Shown here: positions 1-10,100 of the stretch, one piece after another
How positions within the stretch are numbered: position 1 is the stretch's first letter
Layout of the letters: each line of letters opens with the position of its first letter
Source: Bradyrhizobium campsiandrae
GTDB taxonomy: Bacteria; Pseudomonadota; Alphaproteobacteria; Rhizobiales; Xanthobacteraceae
Assembly (NCBI RefSeq): GCF_014529705.1
Contig: NZ_JAANIH010000017.1
Coordinates: 80,658-144,657, forward strand
DNA: 64,000 bases
Direction: 5' to 3'
Program-made: the position numbers and the translations under genes
Notes under the pieces: generated by a model
Seen by the model: the letters and a program-made list of their open reading frames with translations, nothing else
Databases searched by the model: none
What the model was told of the DNA's origin: nothing

Positions 1-1
1 C

Positions 2-454
2 GGCGGTCCCAAAGGCTCGGAGATCTTCGAGCAGCGAAATGTCGCGATCGAGACGGTTTGCCTGCTGCTATCGAGCTTCACCTGCGGCATGGCCAGCATC
101 GCAGCCGACGTCCGCAACCGGTTCTGGTTCTATCTCGGTATGGCCGTCACCTGCGTGCTCGGGCTGATTTTCCTCGCCATCGAATTCCGGGAGTTCGCCG
201 ATCTCGTCGCCCGCGGCTATGGCCCGTCGCGCAGCGCCTTTCTGACCGCCTTCTTCTCGCTGGTCGGATGTCACGGCCTGCACGTGTCGGCCGGCGTGCT
301 CTGGCTGCTGACCATGATGGCCCAGGTCTTCGCCAAGGGCTTTCGGGCCGACGTCCTCCGCCGGATGATGTGCTTTGCGCTGTTCTGGCATGCACTCGAC
401 ATCATCTGGGTCGGAGTGTTTTCCGTTGTCTATCTGCTTGGAGGCGGCTCATGA
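2..454 (+). CDS. cyoC: Cytochrome o ubiquinol oxidase subunit III (5'-truncated)
   Basis: The frame is open from base 2, so the true start lies outside the window; about 150 C-terminal residues are visible. The protein is hydrophobic with several membrane spans and ends in the pattern typical of CyoC, the haem-copper oxidase subunit III family (visible pieces include ERNVAIET-like QRNVAIET, CHGLHVSAG and FWHALDIIWV). The conserved His in CHGLHV and WHALD fits the family. It is a structural subunit of the cytochrome bo3 quinol oxidase in the inner membrane, which passes electrons from ubiquinol to oxygen. Its TGA stop overlaps the ATG of the next gene (ATGA), so the two are translationally coupled. 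Subunits I and II would be expected just upstream, outside the window. Confidence 0.9.
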   Translation, partial: GGPKGSEIFEQRNVAIETVCLLLSSFTCGMASIAADVRNRFWFYLGMAVTCVLGLIFLAIEFREFADLVARGYGPSRSAFLTAFFSLVGCHGLHVSAGVLWLLTMMAQVFAKGFRADVLRRMMCFALFWHALDIIWVGVFSVVYLLGGGS

Positions 455-834
455 GTGATCAAGCGCACATCGGACATGATCTCGCCCCGGGCGATGAGGA
501 GCAACATGATGTCGGCACACGCATCCTCGGCTATGTCGTCGGACTTGTCCTTGCGTTGTTGCTCACGGCAACCTCGTTCTTCATTGCCGGCACGGATCTG
601 GTTTGGCAGCCCTCGATCCCCGTCGCGCTGATCGTGCTCGCGATCGCGCAAATGGGCGTGCACCTCGTCTTCTTCCTTCACATCACCACTGGGCCGGACA
701 ACACCAACAACGTGCTGGCGCTGGCATTCGGGCTTTTGGTCGTCTTCCTGGTGGTCGGCGGAACTGTCTGGATCATGGCACATCTGAATGCGAACATGCC
801 GCCGATGGACCAGATCATGCCGAAGCCGATGTAG
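451..834 (+). CDS. cyoD: Cytochrome o ubiquinol oxidase subunit IV
   Basis: 127 residues, the usual length for CyoD, with three predicted membrane helices at about residues 25-46, 56-78 and 88-110 and a charged cytoplasmic N-terminus. The second helix carries the family-typical QMGVHLVFFLHI stretch. CyoD is an accessory subunit that helps assemble the bo3 quinol oxidase. The ATG overlaps the cyoC stop by 4 bases and no further cyo gene (such as the haem O synthase cyoE) follows, so this appears to be the last gene of the operon; a strong hairpin begins about 20 bases downstream. Confidence 0.92.
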   Translation: MSDQAHIGHDLAPGDEEQHDVGTRILGYVVGLVLALLLTATSFFIAGTDLVWQPSIPVALIVLAIAQMGVHLVFFLHITTGPDNTNNVLALAFGLLVVFLVVGGTVWIMAHLNANMPPMDQIMPKPM

Positions 835-841
835 GACGGTC

Positions 842-875
842 CAAAAAGAAGAGCCGCTTGTTTGTCACAAGCGGC
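842..875. terminator. Hairpin between convergent cyoD and nuclease gene
   Basis: A perfect 9-bp stem (GCCGCTTGT at 853-861, ACAAGCGGC at 867-875) closes a 5-base loop. On the plus strand no U-tract follows. On the minus strand the hairpin is followed by a T-rich run (the complement of 842-852), so it looks best as an intrinsic terminator for the leftward nuclease gene, and may also stop rightward cyo transcription. The remaining bases to 1051 show nothing else I recognise. Confidence 0.6.
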
Positions 876-1051
876 CCAAGTCTAGGGAGGAAACGCCCGA
901 GCAAAGCAATCGGACCGAAGCCGGATTGCCGCCAAGGAAACGCTCGCGCGAAGCGCTTGCGTACACATATAAGTGCAGCAACTCCCCTCAGAGTTCAATT
1001 CCGGATCAATACTGTCTCCGGATACTACTCACGGCTGCGTGAACCAATTGT

Positions 1052-1840
1052 TCACTTTGGCCGGCGGCAATTATAGGCCTTGCGGAAGCCCGAGGCCTGG
1101 GCGTCGTCCTCCGAGCAGAACCAGCGGTCCGGCTTGGTGGTCGCGGCGTAGCTCGGGCATCCTCTCAGGTGATAGATGCCGATATTGCCGGTGACCCGCG
1201 CGCGCACCGCAAGCTTGCCCTTGATGGCGCAGCTCGGCGGCGCGGTCAGCTCCTCCGGAAACAGCACCGTGCGAATCTCCTTGTCCCGGTCGGCACGACA
1301 GGCCGCCCCGAGGAGGGGCCCGTCCTTCTTGCCGGTACGGAATTCCTGCGGTGCAACAAAGCAACCCTTCCAGATGCCGGCCGAGGCGGTCTTGGCCTCG
1401 GCCGCGGCCGGCTTGACGTTGGCCTTGAGGGGTTCACGCGCGATTGCAAAGCCCAGCCTGACCAGCTGCTCGTTCAACGACACCTTGTCACCCTCGACCG
1501 TGCAGATCGCGCGATGGCGCTTGCCAAAACTCTTCTCGGGACCGACGTCGTCGCAGCGCACTTGTTTGCCGCCGATCAGCTTGGTGAGCTGGTCGCGGGC
1601 CTCGATACCACAGGTCCAGGGATCGGCGTGGTCGTCGATGCAGACCTGGTCGAGCTCCGGCGCATCGACGCCGTCGAGTCGGTAGGTCACATCGCCGAGC
1701 TGGATCGAGTTGGCATCCCGCACCGTCGCAGCCGCGGTCAGTGCGGCGGCGGGGCTGGAAGTCCCCAGGAATCCGGACAGAGCGAGAGATAAAACAAGCG
1801 CGAAGGCGCGTGTGGCGGCGAATGAATTCCTGGCAGACAT
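1052..1840 (-). CDS. Secreted thermonuclease-family (SNase-like) protein
   Basis: 262 residues with a cleavable signal peptide (charged start, hydrophobic stretch to about residue 33, Ala-rich cleavage region). The next 120 residues match the staphylococcal-nuclease fold: the LDGVDAPELDQ segment supplies the Asp/Glu metal site, and the GKRHRAICTVEG and LVRLGFAIARE segments follow in the usual order. The last 90 residues, with several cysteines and an HLRGCPSYAAT-like segment, match the short C-terminal extension often seen in rhizobial SNase proteins. It probably degrades nucleic acid in the periplasm or outside the cell. It runs divergent to the GMC oxidoreductase gene. Catalytic activity is inferred from the family; I did not align every active-site Arg. 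Confidence 0.8.
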   Translation of the reverse strand: MSARNSFAATRAFALVLSLALSGFLGTSSPAAALTAAATVRDANSIQLGDVTYRLDGVDAPELDQVCIDDHADPWTCGIEARDQLTKLIGGKQVRCDDVGPEKSFGKRHRAICTVEGDKVSLNEQLVRLGFAIAREPLKANVKPAAAEAKTASAGIWKGCFVAPQEFRTGKKDGPLLGAACRADRDKEIRTVLFPEELTAPPSCAIKGKLAVRARVTGNIGIYHLRGCPSYAATTKPDRWFCSEDDAQASGFRKAYNCRRPK

Positions 1841-2036
1841 AATTTCTCGCTATCGATTGCTCCTGGCTGACGTTCCTAGCATCCGGCAGTCTCCAGACCA
1901 ATGGTCTGCGCTATGCGAAGTGCGACATTCGCGCGCCAGCCTTTACTCGCCGGCCGGTCTGCCCCTATCGTTCTCACGTTTGCAAGTCGTAATGGCCGAG
2001 TCGTCCGCGAAACGGCGAGGGCGGGAGGACAATATT

Positions 2037-3638
2037 TTGGCGAAAGATCCCGTGGACGTCCTGATCATCGGCGCGGGCGCTTCAGGCGCAGCGGTGGCAT
2101 GGTCGCTGGCGGAGACCAAGATGCACATCCTCTGCCTGGAGCAGGGCGGCTGGATGAACCCGGCGGAATACCCAAGCACGGGCCGGGACTGGGAGGCCAA
2201 GTTCTACGGCGAGTGGTCGTCGAGCCCGAACGTGCGCGGCCGTCCCGAGGACTATCCTGTCAACGACGACAATTCGCCGATCAAGGTGGTCAATTACAAC
2301 GCGGTCGGCGGCTCGACGGTGATGTACACCGCGCACTGGCCGCGCCTGCATCCGTCCGATTTCAAGGTCAAGACGCTCGACGGTGTCGCCGACGACTGGC
2401 CGATCGATTACGACGCGCTGACGCCGTTCTTCGAAGAGAACGACCGGATGATGGGGACGTCGGGGCTATCAGGCGATCCGCTCTCGCCGCTGACGCATCC
2501 GCCGATGCCGCAGCAGCCGATGGGCCTGTCCGGCGCCATCGTCGCCAAGGCCATGAACAAGCTGGGCTGGCACTGGTGGCCGTCGGACACGACGGTCGCG
2601 ACCATGGATTATGAGGGCCGCGCGCGCTGCATCAATCTCGGCCATTGCACGCCGGCCTGCGCGCAAGGCGCAAAATCCTCGACCGACATCACCTATTGGC
2701 CGCATGCGGTGCGTGCCGGTGTCGAGCTGCGCACCCATTGCCGGGTGCGCGAGATCACGACCGATGAGAACGGCATGGCCTCGGGCGTGGTCTACTACGA
2801 CAAGGACGGCGTCGAGCAGTTCCAGCCGGCGCATGTCGTCATCATCGCCTGCAACGGCATCGGCACGCCGCGGCTGCTGCTCAACTCGAAATCCGACCGC
2901 TTCCCGAACGGCCTTGCCAATTCGTCCGGCCTCGTCGGCAAGAACCTGATGTTTCACCCTTACGCGCAGATCTACGGCTATGTGAAGGAGCCGACCGACT
3001 CCAATCGCGCGCCGCCGACCTGCCTGTGGAGCAAGCAGTGGTACGACACGGACCTCTCGCGCGGCTTCGTGCGCGGCTATGGCGTCCAGTTCGTGCGCGG
3101 GGCCGGGCCGGTGTTCGAAGCCGTCGTCAGCGAGCAGAAGGGTATCCTGCCGTGGGGCGAGGATCACCACCGCGTGTTTCGCAAGCTCAATGGCCACAGG
3201 CTCGGATTTTCCGCGATCTGTGAGGATCTGCCGGAGGAGCACAACCAGGTCACGCTCGATCCTGTCTTGAAGGACAGCCACGGCATTCCCGCGCCGAAGA
3301 TCGACTACACGATCTCCGAAAACAGCCGAAAGATGATGGAGCATGCGCTCGCCCGCGGCCGCGAGGTTCTGGAAGCAGCCGGAGCGACCGACATCTGCGT
3401 CAACTCGCCGATCCCGTGGGGCGGCTGGCACCTGCTCGGCACCGCGCGGATGGGCACAGATCCCAGGCGCTCCGTCGTCAACGAATGGGGCCGCACACAT
3501 GACGTCAAGAACCTCTTCATCGTCGACGGCAGCATCTTCGTCACCTCGGGCGGTGTAAACCCAACCTCCACCATCCAGGCCCTCGCGCTCTACATCGCCG
3601 ACCAGATGAAGCAGCGCCTCGCCAACCTGTTCGACTGA
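2037..3638 (+). CDS. GMC-family FAD oxidoreductase, large subunit
   Basis: 533 residues from a TTG start chosen because a strong GGAGG (2024-2028) lies 8 bases upstream and the product then begins AKDPVDVLIIGAGASG, with the FAD-binding Rossmann motif right at the N-terminus. An ATG at 1992 is in frame but lacks a ribosome site. The N-terminal GAGASG and the C-terminal GTARMGTDP and VDGSIFVTSGGVNPT blocks are the GMC signatures; the WHLLGTARM segment carries the likely catalytic His. The closest relatives are gluconate/sorbitol dehydrogenase large subunits, which oxidise sugar alcohols or aldonates and pass electrons to the respiratory chain. The next gene, 7 bases downstream, encodes a matching small subunit. 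The substrate cannot be told from sequence. Confidence 0.82.
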   Translation: MAKDPVDVLIIGAGASGAAVAWSLAETKMHILCLEQGGWMNPAEYPSTGRDWEAKFYGEWSSSPNVRGRPEDYPVNDDNSPIKVVNYNAVGGSTVMYTAHWPRLHPSDFKVKTLDGVADDWPIDYDALTPFFEENDRMMGTSGLSGDPLSPLTHPPMPQQPMGLSGAIVAKAMNKLGWHWWPSDTTVATMDYEGRARCINLGHCTPACAQGAKSSTDITYWPHAVRAGVELRTHCRVREITTDENGMASGVVYYDKDGVEQFQPAHVVIIACNGIGTPRLLLNSKSDRFPNGLANSSGLVGKNLMFHPYAQIYGYVKEPTDSNRAPPTCLWSKQWYDTDLSRGFVRGYGVQFVRGAGPVFEAVVSEQKGILPWGEDHHRVFRKLNGHRLGFSAICEDLPEEHNQVTLDPVLKDSHGIPAPKIDYTISENSRKMMEHALARGREVLEAAGATDICVNSPIPWGGWHLLGTARMGTDPRRSVVNEWGRTHDVKNLFIVDGSIFVTSGGVNPTSTIQALALYIADQMKQRLANLFD

Positions 3639-3645
3639 GGCCGTC

Positions 3646-4095
3646 ATGACCGCAGACAATCAGCTCACGCGCGCCCAGCGCAACGACCTCCGCACCGTCG
3701 CCGCCATGATCATTCCCGCCAGCGACGAGTACAAGGTACCCGGCGCCGACGATCCGGCGATCCAGGCCGATATTCTTGCGACGCTCGGCCGCGATACCAA
3801 AATGGTAACGGCGGCGCTCGATCATCTGGCGCAGCTCGCAGGCCAGCCACTCGCGGAGCTCGATTTCGCAAAGCGCAATGCCGTTGCGCAGGAGTTCCGC
3901 AAGAACGGCGGTGCGGCCGCGGCTACGCTGGTTCGGGTCGTGCTGCAATGCTACTATCGCGATGACCGCGTGCTGCGCTCGCTCGGGCTCGAGCTGCGCG
4001 CGCCGTTTCCCAAGGGCCATGTCCTTCCGGATGGCGACTGGTCGCTGCTCGATCCCGTCAAGGCAAGGGGCGGCACGCTGCGGCGAGCGCCCTAG
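3646..4095 (+). CDS. Small subunit of GMC dehydrogenase (gluconate 2-dehydrogenase subunit 3-like)
   Basis: 149 residues beginning with a short helix and the AAMIIPASDEY segment characteristic of the small subunit that accompanies membrane GMC dehydrogenases. In the classical gluconate dehydrogenase this subunit carries a Tat signal and escorts the folded FAD subunit across the membrane. Here no twin-arginine or hydrophobic leader is present and no cytochrome c subunit follows, so the pair may act in the cytoplasm. It is in an operon with the large subunit (7-base gap). The family call rests on the N-terminal segment, the size and the neighbour. Confidence 0.65.
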   Translation: MTADNQLTRAQRNDLRTVAAMIIPASDEYKVPGADDPAIQADILATLGRDTKMVTAALDHLAQLAGQPLAELDFAKRNAVAQEFRKNGGAAAATLVRVVLQCYYRDDRVLRSLGLELRAPFPKGHVLPDGDWSLLDPVKARGGTLRRAP

Positions 4096-4186
4096 CCATC
4101 TGGGCAGTCCAGCCTTGCGCTCCCTTCAGGCACCTTGCGCGTGAGGGAACAGGCCACCATCTGTGTGAGCCTAAAGGACTTTAGCC

Positions 4187-5206
4187 ATGCTGGATTTCAC
4201 CTCAGATATCGCCGATGACGTCACGTCATCGCGAACGACGGCGTCTGCCCCGGTCGATGACCGGGCTCTCCTGGACGCCTATTCCAATGCCGTGATCGAT
4301 GTCACCGACCGCGTCGGACCCGCGGTCGTCCGCGTAGAGACCGGACCGAAGACGCCGAACGGCCGCGAGCGCGGCGGCCTCGGCTCCGGCATCGTGATCT
4401 CGCCCGATGGCCTCGTGCTCACCAACAGCCACGTGGTCGGCTCCGCCAAGGAGATCCGGCTGCGCGATGTCGAGGGCCATGTCGGCGACGCCCGGGTGCT
4501 CGGCGTCGACCCCGACACCGATCTTGCGCTGCTGCGCGCCAATGGCGTGCGCGATCTGCCCTATGCCGCGCTCGGCAATTCCAAGACGTTGCGGCGCGGC
4601 CAGCTCGTGATCGCGATCGGCAATCCGCTCGGTTTCGAATCGACCGTCACCGCCGGCGTGGTCTCCGCGCTTGGGCGTTCGATCCGCTCGGTCAGTGGCC
4701 GCACCATCGAGGACGTGATCCAGACCGATGCCGCGCTCAACCCCGGCAATTCCGGCGGGCCGCTGGTGTCGTCGCATGCCGAGGTGATCGGCATCAACAC
4801 GGCCATCATCAACGGCGCGCAGGGCATCTGCTTTGCGGTCGCCAGCAACACCGCGCAATTCGTGCTGTCGGAGATCATTCGTCACGGCTATGTCCGCCGC
4901 GCCTTCATCGGCGTCGCCGGACAGACCGCGCCGATCCCGCGGCGCCATGCGGTGCTCGCCGGCGTCGAGAACAAGATGGGCGCGCTGCTGATGCAGACCG
5001 AGCCGGATGGCCCCGCGGCCAAGGCGGGCCTGTTGCCCGGCGACGTCGTGATCAGGCTGGACGGTGTCGAGATCAACGGCGTCGACGACCTGATCCGCGT
5101 GCTCGACCGTGACCGGATTGGCCGGCGGCTCGCCATGGACGTGCTGCGGCTCGGCCGGCTGCGGGCGATCGATATCGATCCGATCGAGCGCAAGCCGGCG
5201 CGCTAG
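4187..5206 (+). CDS. HtrA/DegP-type trypsin-like serine protease with PDZ domain
   Basis: 339 residues. The protease domain shows the full triad: His82 in TNSHVVG, Asp112 in DPDTDLALL and Ser189 in GNSGGPL. One PDZ domain follows from about residue 250 (AAKAGLLPGDVVIRLDGVEI). The length suits a single-PDZ DegS-like enzyme. Unlike DegP or DegS there is no signal peptide or membrane anchor at the N-terminus (it starts MLDFTSDIADDV), so it is either cytoplasmic or exported by an unusual route. A 6-2-6 inverted repeat (CTAAAG-GA-CTTTAG, 4171-4184) covers the AAAGGA ribosome site just before the ATG. It stands alone between the GMC pair and the FAD dehydrogenase. Confidence 0.85.
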   Translation: MLDFTSDIADDVTSSRTTASAPVDDRALLDAYSNAVIDVTDRVGPAVVRVETGPKTPNGRERGGLGSGIVISPDGLVLTNSHVVGSAKEIRLRDVEGHVGDARVLGVDPDTDLALLRANGVRDLPYAALGNSKTLRRGQLVIAIGNPLGFESTVTAGVVSALGRSIRSVSGRTIEDVIQTDAALNPGNSGGPLVSSHAEVIGINTAIINGAQGICFAVASNTAQFVLSEIIRHGYVRRAFIGVAGQTAPIPRRHAVLAGVENKMGALLMQTEPDGPAAKAGLLPGDVVIRLDGVEINGVDDLIRVLDRDRIGRRLAMDVLRLGRLRAIDIDPIERKPAR

Positions 5207-5264
5207 CTGCCGGCCTGCTGGCGGGGTATGACGGTGTCATGCCTCGGCTCCGGACCCCTGCCGC

Positions 5265-6992
5265 ATGATGCCGGCCCATGAGATCTACGACGTCATTGTC
5301 GTCGGCGCGGGCGCCGGCGGCATGATGGCGGCGGCCGTCGCGGCTGCCGAAGGGCTGCGTGTGCTGGTGATCGAGAAAACCGCCTTTGTCGGCGGCACCA
5401 CGGCATGGTCCGACGGCATGGTCTGGATCCCCGCCAATGCCAAGATGAAAGAGGCGGGGATTTCGGACAGCATCGCGGATGCCGTGCAATATCTGTCGAG
5501 CACGGTGCCAGAGCCCGCCAATGCGGGCTTGCGCGCCGCTTTCCTTGCGCGCGGGCCGGAGGCGATCGCCTATCTCGAGGCCAAGACCGAAGTGCGGCTC
5601 CAGGCGGTGACGGCCCATCCGGACCATTATCCGGAGCGGCTGGGCGCGACATCCGGCGGGCGCGTGCTGGAGCCGGTTGCGTTCGACGGCGCGCGGCTGG
5701 GTCAAGCTTTTGCGCGGCTGCGCCCACCATTGCCGGAATCTACGCTGTTCGGGGGGATGATGGTCAATCGCCTCGATATCCCGCATCTGCGCAAGGTCGG
5801 ACGGTCATTGCGCTCGACCTTGCGGGCCGCCCGGCTTGTTTCTGAATACGTCCTGCAACGGCTGCGCAGCCCGCGCGGCACGACGCTTTATCTCGGCAAT
5901 GCGTTGGCTGCGCGATTGTACGCCTCGCTGCTGGCGCGGCAGGTTGAGATGCTGTTCAGCGCCGACGTCGCGGATTTGTCGATGCAGGGCGATCGAGTCA
6001 CTGGCGTGGTCATCCGCCATGGCTCTCGCGACCGTTCGATCGCCGCACGTTGCGGGGTTGTGCTGGCAACGGGCGGCTTCTCGCACGATGCCGTTTTGCG
6101 CAAGCGTTTCTTTCCTGCAGCGGCCGAATCTGCCTCGGCAACCATCACGGCAAGCACGGGTGGCGGACTTCGGCTTGCGATGACGGCCAATGCGGCGCTC
6201 AACACGGAGGCGACGAGCCCGGCATATTGGGTGCCGGCCTCGCTGTTCCGGCGCGCCGACGGCAGCAGCGGTGTCTTCCCGCACATGATTGATTGCGCCA
6301 AGCCGGGCGTGATCGCCGTGAATGCCGCGGGTCGCCGCTTCGCCAACGAGGCGCTGCCGTATCATGAGTTCGTGCTCGCCATGCTGCGCGACGGCAATGG
6401 CGAGTCGGATCGGCCATTCCATCTGATCTGTGACCGCCCGTTCCTGTGGAGCTACGGTCTTGGCCGCATCAAGCCCTTTACGCGTCATGTGCGGCGCTTC
6501 GTGGCGAGCGGGGAGCTGATCGAAGCTCCTGATATTGTGCAATTGGCGGCGAGGCTCGGCGTCAAACCGTCCGTGCTCTCGGCGACGATCGCGAGCTACA
6601 ATTTCGACGCGAAGGAAGGCCGCGATCCTGAATTCGGCCGAGGCAGCACCGTTTACCAACGCCACCTTGGCGATGCTTCGCGCAAACCCAATCCATGCGT
6701 CGCGCCGATCGTTCAGCCGCCGTTCTTCGCAATGCGGATCTATCCCGCCGATCTCGGCACGGCAATCGGCATGAAGGTGGATGCGCAGGCGCGCGTGCTG
6801 CGCGAGGACGGCGCGCCCATCGCTGGACTTTACGCCTGCGGCAACGACATGGGCTCGATCATGAACGGGCATTGTCCGGCGCCGGGCATCATGCTCGGGC
6901 CGACACTGACGTTCGGGTATCTTGCCGGGCGGCATCTGGCGGACGGGGCGGCCGTGCAGGTGACGAGTGCCGCCGAATCCTTAGCCTACTGA
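5265..6992 (+). CDS. FAD-dependent oxidoreductase of the 3-ketosteroid-dehydrogenase/fumarate-reductase type
   Basis: 575 residues. The N-terminus has the dinucleotide motif VVGAGAGGMMAA, followed by EKTAFVGGTTAWSDGMVWIP, the typical FAD-binding second loop of the 3-ketosteroid delta-1-dehydrogenase/flavocytochrome c group. A second FAD segment near the C-terminus reads LYACGNDMGSIMNGHCPAPG. The enzyme probably removes or adds a pair of hydrogens next to a carbonyl using FAD; the substrate is unknown and no steroid genes are adjacent. There is no signal peptide, so it is cytoplasmic. It starts at the first of two ATG codons with no clear ribosome site. A dispersed palindromic repeat follows its stop codon. 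Confidence 0.8.
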   Translation: MMPAHEIYDVIVVGAGAGGMMAAAVAAAEGLRVLVIEKTAFVGGTTAWSDGMVWIPANAKMKEAGISDSIADAVQYLSSTVPEPANAGLRAAFLARGPEAIAYLEAKTEVRLQAVTAHPDHYPERLGATSGGRVLEPVAFDGARLGQAFARLRPPLPESTLFGGMMVNRLDIPHLRKVGRSLRSTLRAARLVSEYVLQRLRSPRGTTLYLGNALAARLYASLLARQVEMLFSADVADLSMQGDRVTGVVIRHGSRDRSIAARCGVVLATGGFSHDAVLRKRFFPAAAESASATITASTGGGLRLAMTANAALNTEATSPAYWVPASLFRRADGSSGVFPHMIDCAKPGVIAVNAAGRRFANEALPYHEFVLAMLRDGNGESDRPFHLICDRPFLWSYGLGRIKPFTRHVRRFVASGELIEAPDIVQLAARLGVKPSVLSATIASYNFDAKEGRDPEFGRGSTVYQRHLGDASRKPNPCVAPIVQPPFFAMRIYPADLGTAIGMKVDAQARVLREDGAPIAGLYACGNDMGSIMNGHCPAPGIMLGPTLTFGYLAGRHLADGAAVQVTSAAESLAY

Positions 6993-7018
6993 CTATTTCC
7001 GCCGCATCAACATTCTCC

Positions 7019-7103
7019 GTCATTGCGAGCGTAGCGAAGCAATCCAGAATCTTTCCGCGGAGGCAGTCTGGATTGCTTCGTCGCAAGGGCTCCTCGCAAT
7101 GAC
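7019..7103. repeat. Dispersed palindromic repeat (GTCATTGCGAG type)
   Basis: The two arms begin and end with GTCATTGCGAG and CTCGCAATGAC and each contains GAAGCAATCCAGA or its complement, so the unit forms a long imperfect hairpin. I remember this element as common in Bradyrhizobium and Rhodopseudomonas genomes. It lies between convergent genes, where it could serve as a transcription terminator for both. Confidence 0.75.
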
Positions 7104-7129
7104 GTCGAAGAGAGGCTCGCGTCTCTTCG

Positions 7130-10100
7130 TCACTCCGCAGCAGCTGCAAAGCGGCTGTTCTCCAACTCCGCTTCCAGCCGGGCCTTCTCCGCTGCCGCCA
7201 GCTTGACGTTGGCTTCCTTGACATGTCCAAAGCCGCGGATGATCTCCGGCACGCGCGCGAGCCTGACGAGCAGCGGGATTTGTTCCGCCTTCAGCCCGGC
7301 GATCCGCTGATCGATCATGGCGAGATAATCCGCGATCAGATTCCGCTCGGTCCTGCGCTCCTCGGCGCGGGCGAACGGATCGAACGCGCCGCCACGCAGG
7401 AATTTCAGCCTTGCAAGCACGCGGAACGCGTGGATCATCCAGCCGCCGAACTCCTGTTTCTGGAGATGCCCGGTGGTCTTGTCGCGCTTTGCGAAGATCG
7501 GTGGCGCCAGATGATACTTCAGTGTGAAATCGCCGTCGAATTTTTCGGACACTTTCCTGGCGAAGCTGCCGTCAGTATAGAGCCGCGCGACCTCGTACTC
7601 GTCCTTGTAGGACATCAGCTTGAACAGGTTCTTCGCGACCGCCTCGGTCAGCTCCGTGGAGGTAGGCAAAGCGGCGCTCTCCGCCTTCCGCACCTTGGCG
7701 ACGGCCGCGAGATAGCGCTCGGCATAGGCCTTGTCTTGGTAGCCGGTCAGGAAGTCGGCGCGGGTCGCGATGATGTCGTCGAGCGATTTGGTTGGCGCGG
7801 AGGCCCGGCTCTTGAACTGCAGCACGCTGCGCACCCGCGACATGTCGTGGGCGGCGAGGCGCCCCCACGTGAAGGCGAGCTTGTTCATCTCGATCGCGGC
7901 GCCGTTGATCTCGATGGCGCGGAGCAGCGCCTCCAGTGACAGCGGGATCGCGCCCTTCTGGAAGGCAAAGCCGAGCATGAAGGGGTTGGTCGCGATGCTG
8001 TCGCCCATTAGCGCGGCGGCGATTCCCGTGGCATCGATGATGTCGAGATTCTTGTCGCCGACGGCATCGCGCAGCACGGTCTGCATCGTGCCCATCTCGA
8101 AATCGATATCGGGGTTTTGCACGAAGCTCGCGGTCGGCTGCAAATCGGCGTTGATATAGGCCCTGGTCACGCCGCGCTCGGCGCGGCTGAGCGCGGTCGG
8201 GCCGGCCGAGACGATCATGTCGCAGCCGAGGATGACGTCGGCGCCGCCCGTGGTGATGCGGACGGCCGAGATGTCCTCGGGCTTCGGCGCGATGCGCACA
8301 TGGCTCATCACGGCACCGTTCTTCTGCGACAGGCCGGTGAAGTCCAGCGCCGAGCAACCGCGGCCGTCGACATGGGCAGCCATGCCGAGCAGCGCGCCAA
8401 TGGTGATGACGCCGGTGCCGCCGATGCCGGTGACGAGGATGTTGTAGGGGCCGTCCAGCTCGCGCGCGGGCGGCAGCGGCAGATCGGCGAACAGTTGGCC
8501 GGAATCCACGGCCGATGTCTTCATGCGCTTGAGCGTGCCGCCATGCACGGTGACAAAACTCGGGCAGAAGCCTTCGACGCAGGAAAAATCCTTGTTGCAG
8601 TTCGACTGGTCGATCTGGCGCTTGCGGCCGAACTCGGTCTCCAGCGGCTGCACCGAGACGCAGTTGGAGGCCTGCGAGCAATCGCCGCAGCCTTCGCAGA
8701 CCAGCTCGTTGATGAAGGCGCGCTTGGCGGGATCCGGATAGAGTCCGCGCTTGCGGCGTCGGCGCTTTTCCGCGGCGCAGGTCTGGTCGTAGATTACGAC
8801 CGTGAGGCCCTTGATGTCACGCAGCTCGCGCTGCACGGCATCGAGCTCGCGGCGGTGATGGATGGTCGCGCCTTGCGGGAAGTAATTGCCTTCGGGGTAC
8901 TTGCCCGGATCGTCGGAGACGATCGCGAGCCGCTTGACGCCCTCGGCCCAGACCTGGTGCGCGATCTGCGCGACGTTGAAGGCGCCTTCGGCCGGCTGGC
9001 CGCCGGTCATCGCGACGGCGTCGTTGTAGAGGATCTTGTAGGTGATGTTGATGCCGGCGGCGGAGGCCGCGCGCAATGCCAGAAGACCGGAGTGGGTATA
9101 AGTTCCGTCGCCGAGATTCTGAAAAATGTGTTTCTCGGTGGTGAAGGGCGACTGGCCGATCCAGTTCACGCCCTCGGCGCCCATATGCGAGATCAGATCG
9201 GTGCGTCGCGTCGGCATGCTCAAGGCCATGCCGTGGCAGCCGATGCCGGCCATGGCGCGGCTGCCCTCGGGTACACGCGTCGAGGTGTTGTGCGGGCAGC
9301 CGGAGCAAAAGAAGGGCGTACGCGCGAGCTTGATCTGGGTGCTTGTCGTGACGGGATTGTCGAACGCCTCCAGACGCGCCAGGCGCTGTTCCAGCACCGG
9401 GCTGTGATGGCCGAGCTTGCGCAAGCGCGCCACCAGCGCGCCTGCGACGATGGTCGGCGTCAGCTCGCCCTCGCTCGGCAAAAGCGGCGCGCCGCGCTCG
9501 TCGCGCTTGCCGGTGACGGTCGGGCGCTTCGATGCATCGATGTTGTAGAGGATGCGCATCAGCTGGTCTTCGATGAAGCCGCGCTTCTCCTCGACGACGA
9601 GCACGTCCTGCAGGCCTTCGGTAAAGCGCCTGGCACCGCTCTCCTCCAGCGGCCAGGTCAGCGCGACCTTGTAGATGCGAAGGCCGAGGTCCTGCGCGTC
9701 CTTGTCGGTGATGCCGAGGTCGGCCAGTGCCTGGCGCAGATCGAGATAGGCCTTGCCGGTCGCGACGATGCCGAGCCGGGCCGGCGTGGAATCGAGCACG
9801 ATGCGGTCGAGCTGGTTGGCGCGGGCGAAAGCCTGCACCGCCGCCATCTTGGGGCCGAACAGGCGCCGCTCGGCCTCCAGCGGCGGATCCGGCCAGCGGA
9901 TGTTGAGGCCGCCGGGCGGCATCTCGAAATCATCGGGCTGCACGATCTTGATGCGCTCGGGGTCACTATAGATCGACGCAGAGCTCTCGACGGTCTCGCT
10001 GATCGCCTTGAAGCCGACCCAGCAACCCGAGAAGCGCGACAGCGCGAAACCATAGAGGCCGAGATCGAGATAGTCCTGCAGCGTCGCCGGATTGATCACG

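Noticed and set aside
4171..4184. CTAAAG-GA-CTTTAG inverted repeat over the protease ribosome site
   Set aside because: The two-base loop cannot form an RNA hairpin as written; kept only as a note with the gene.
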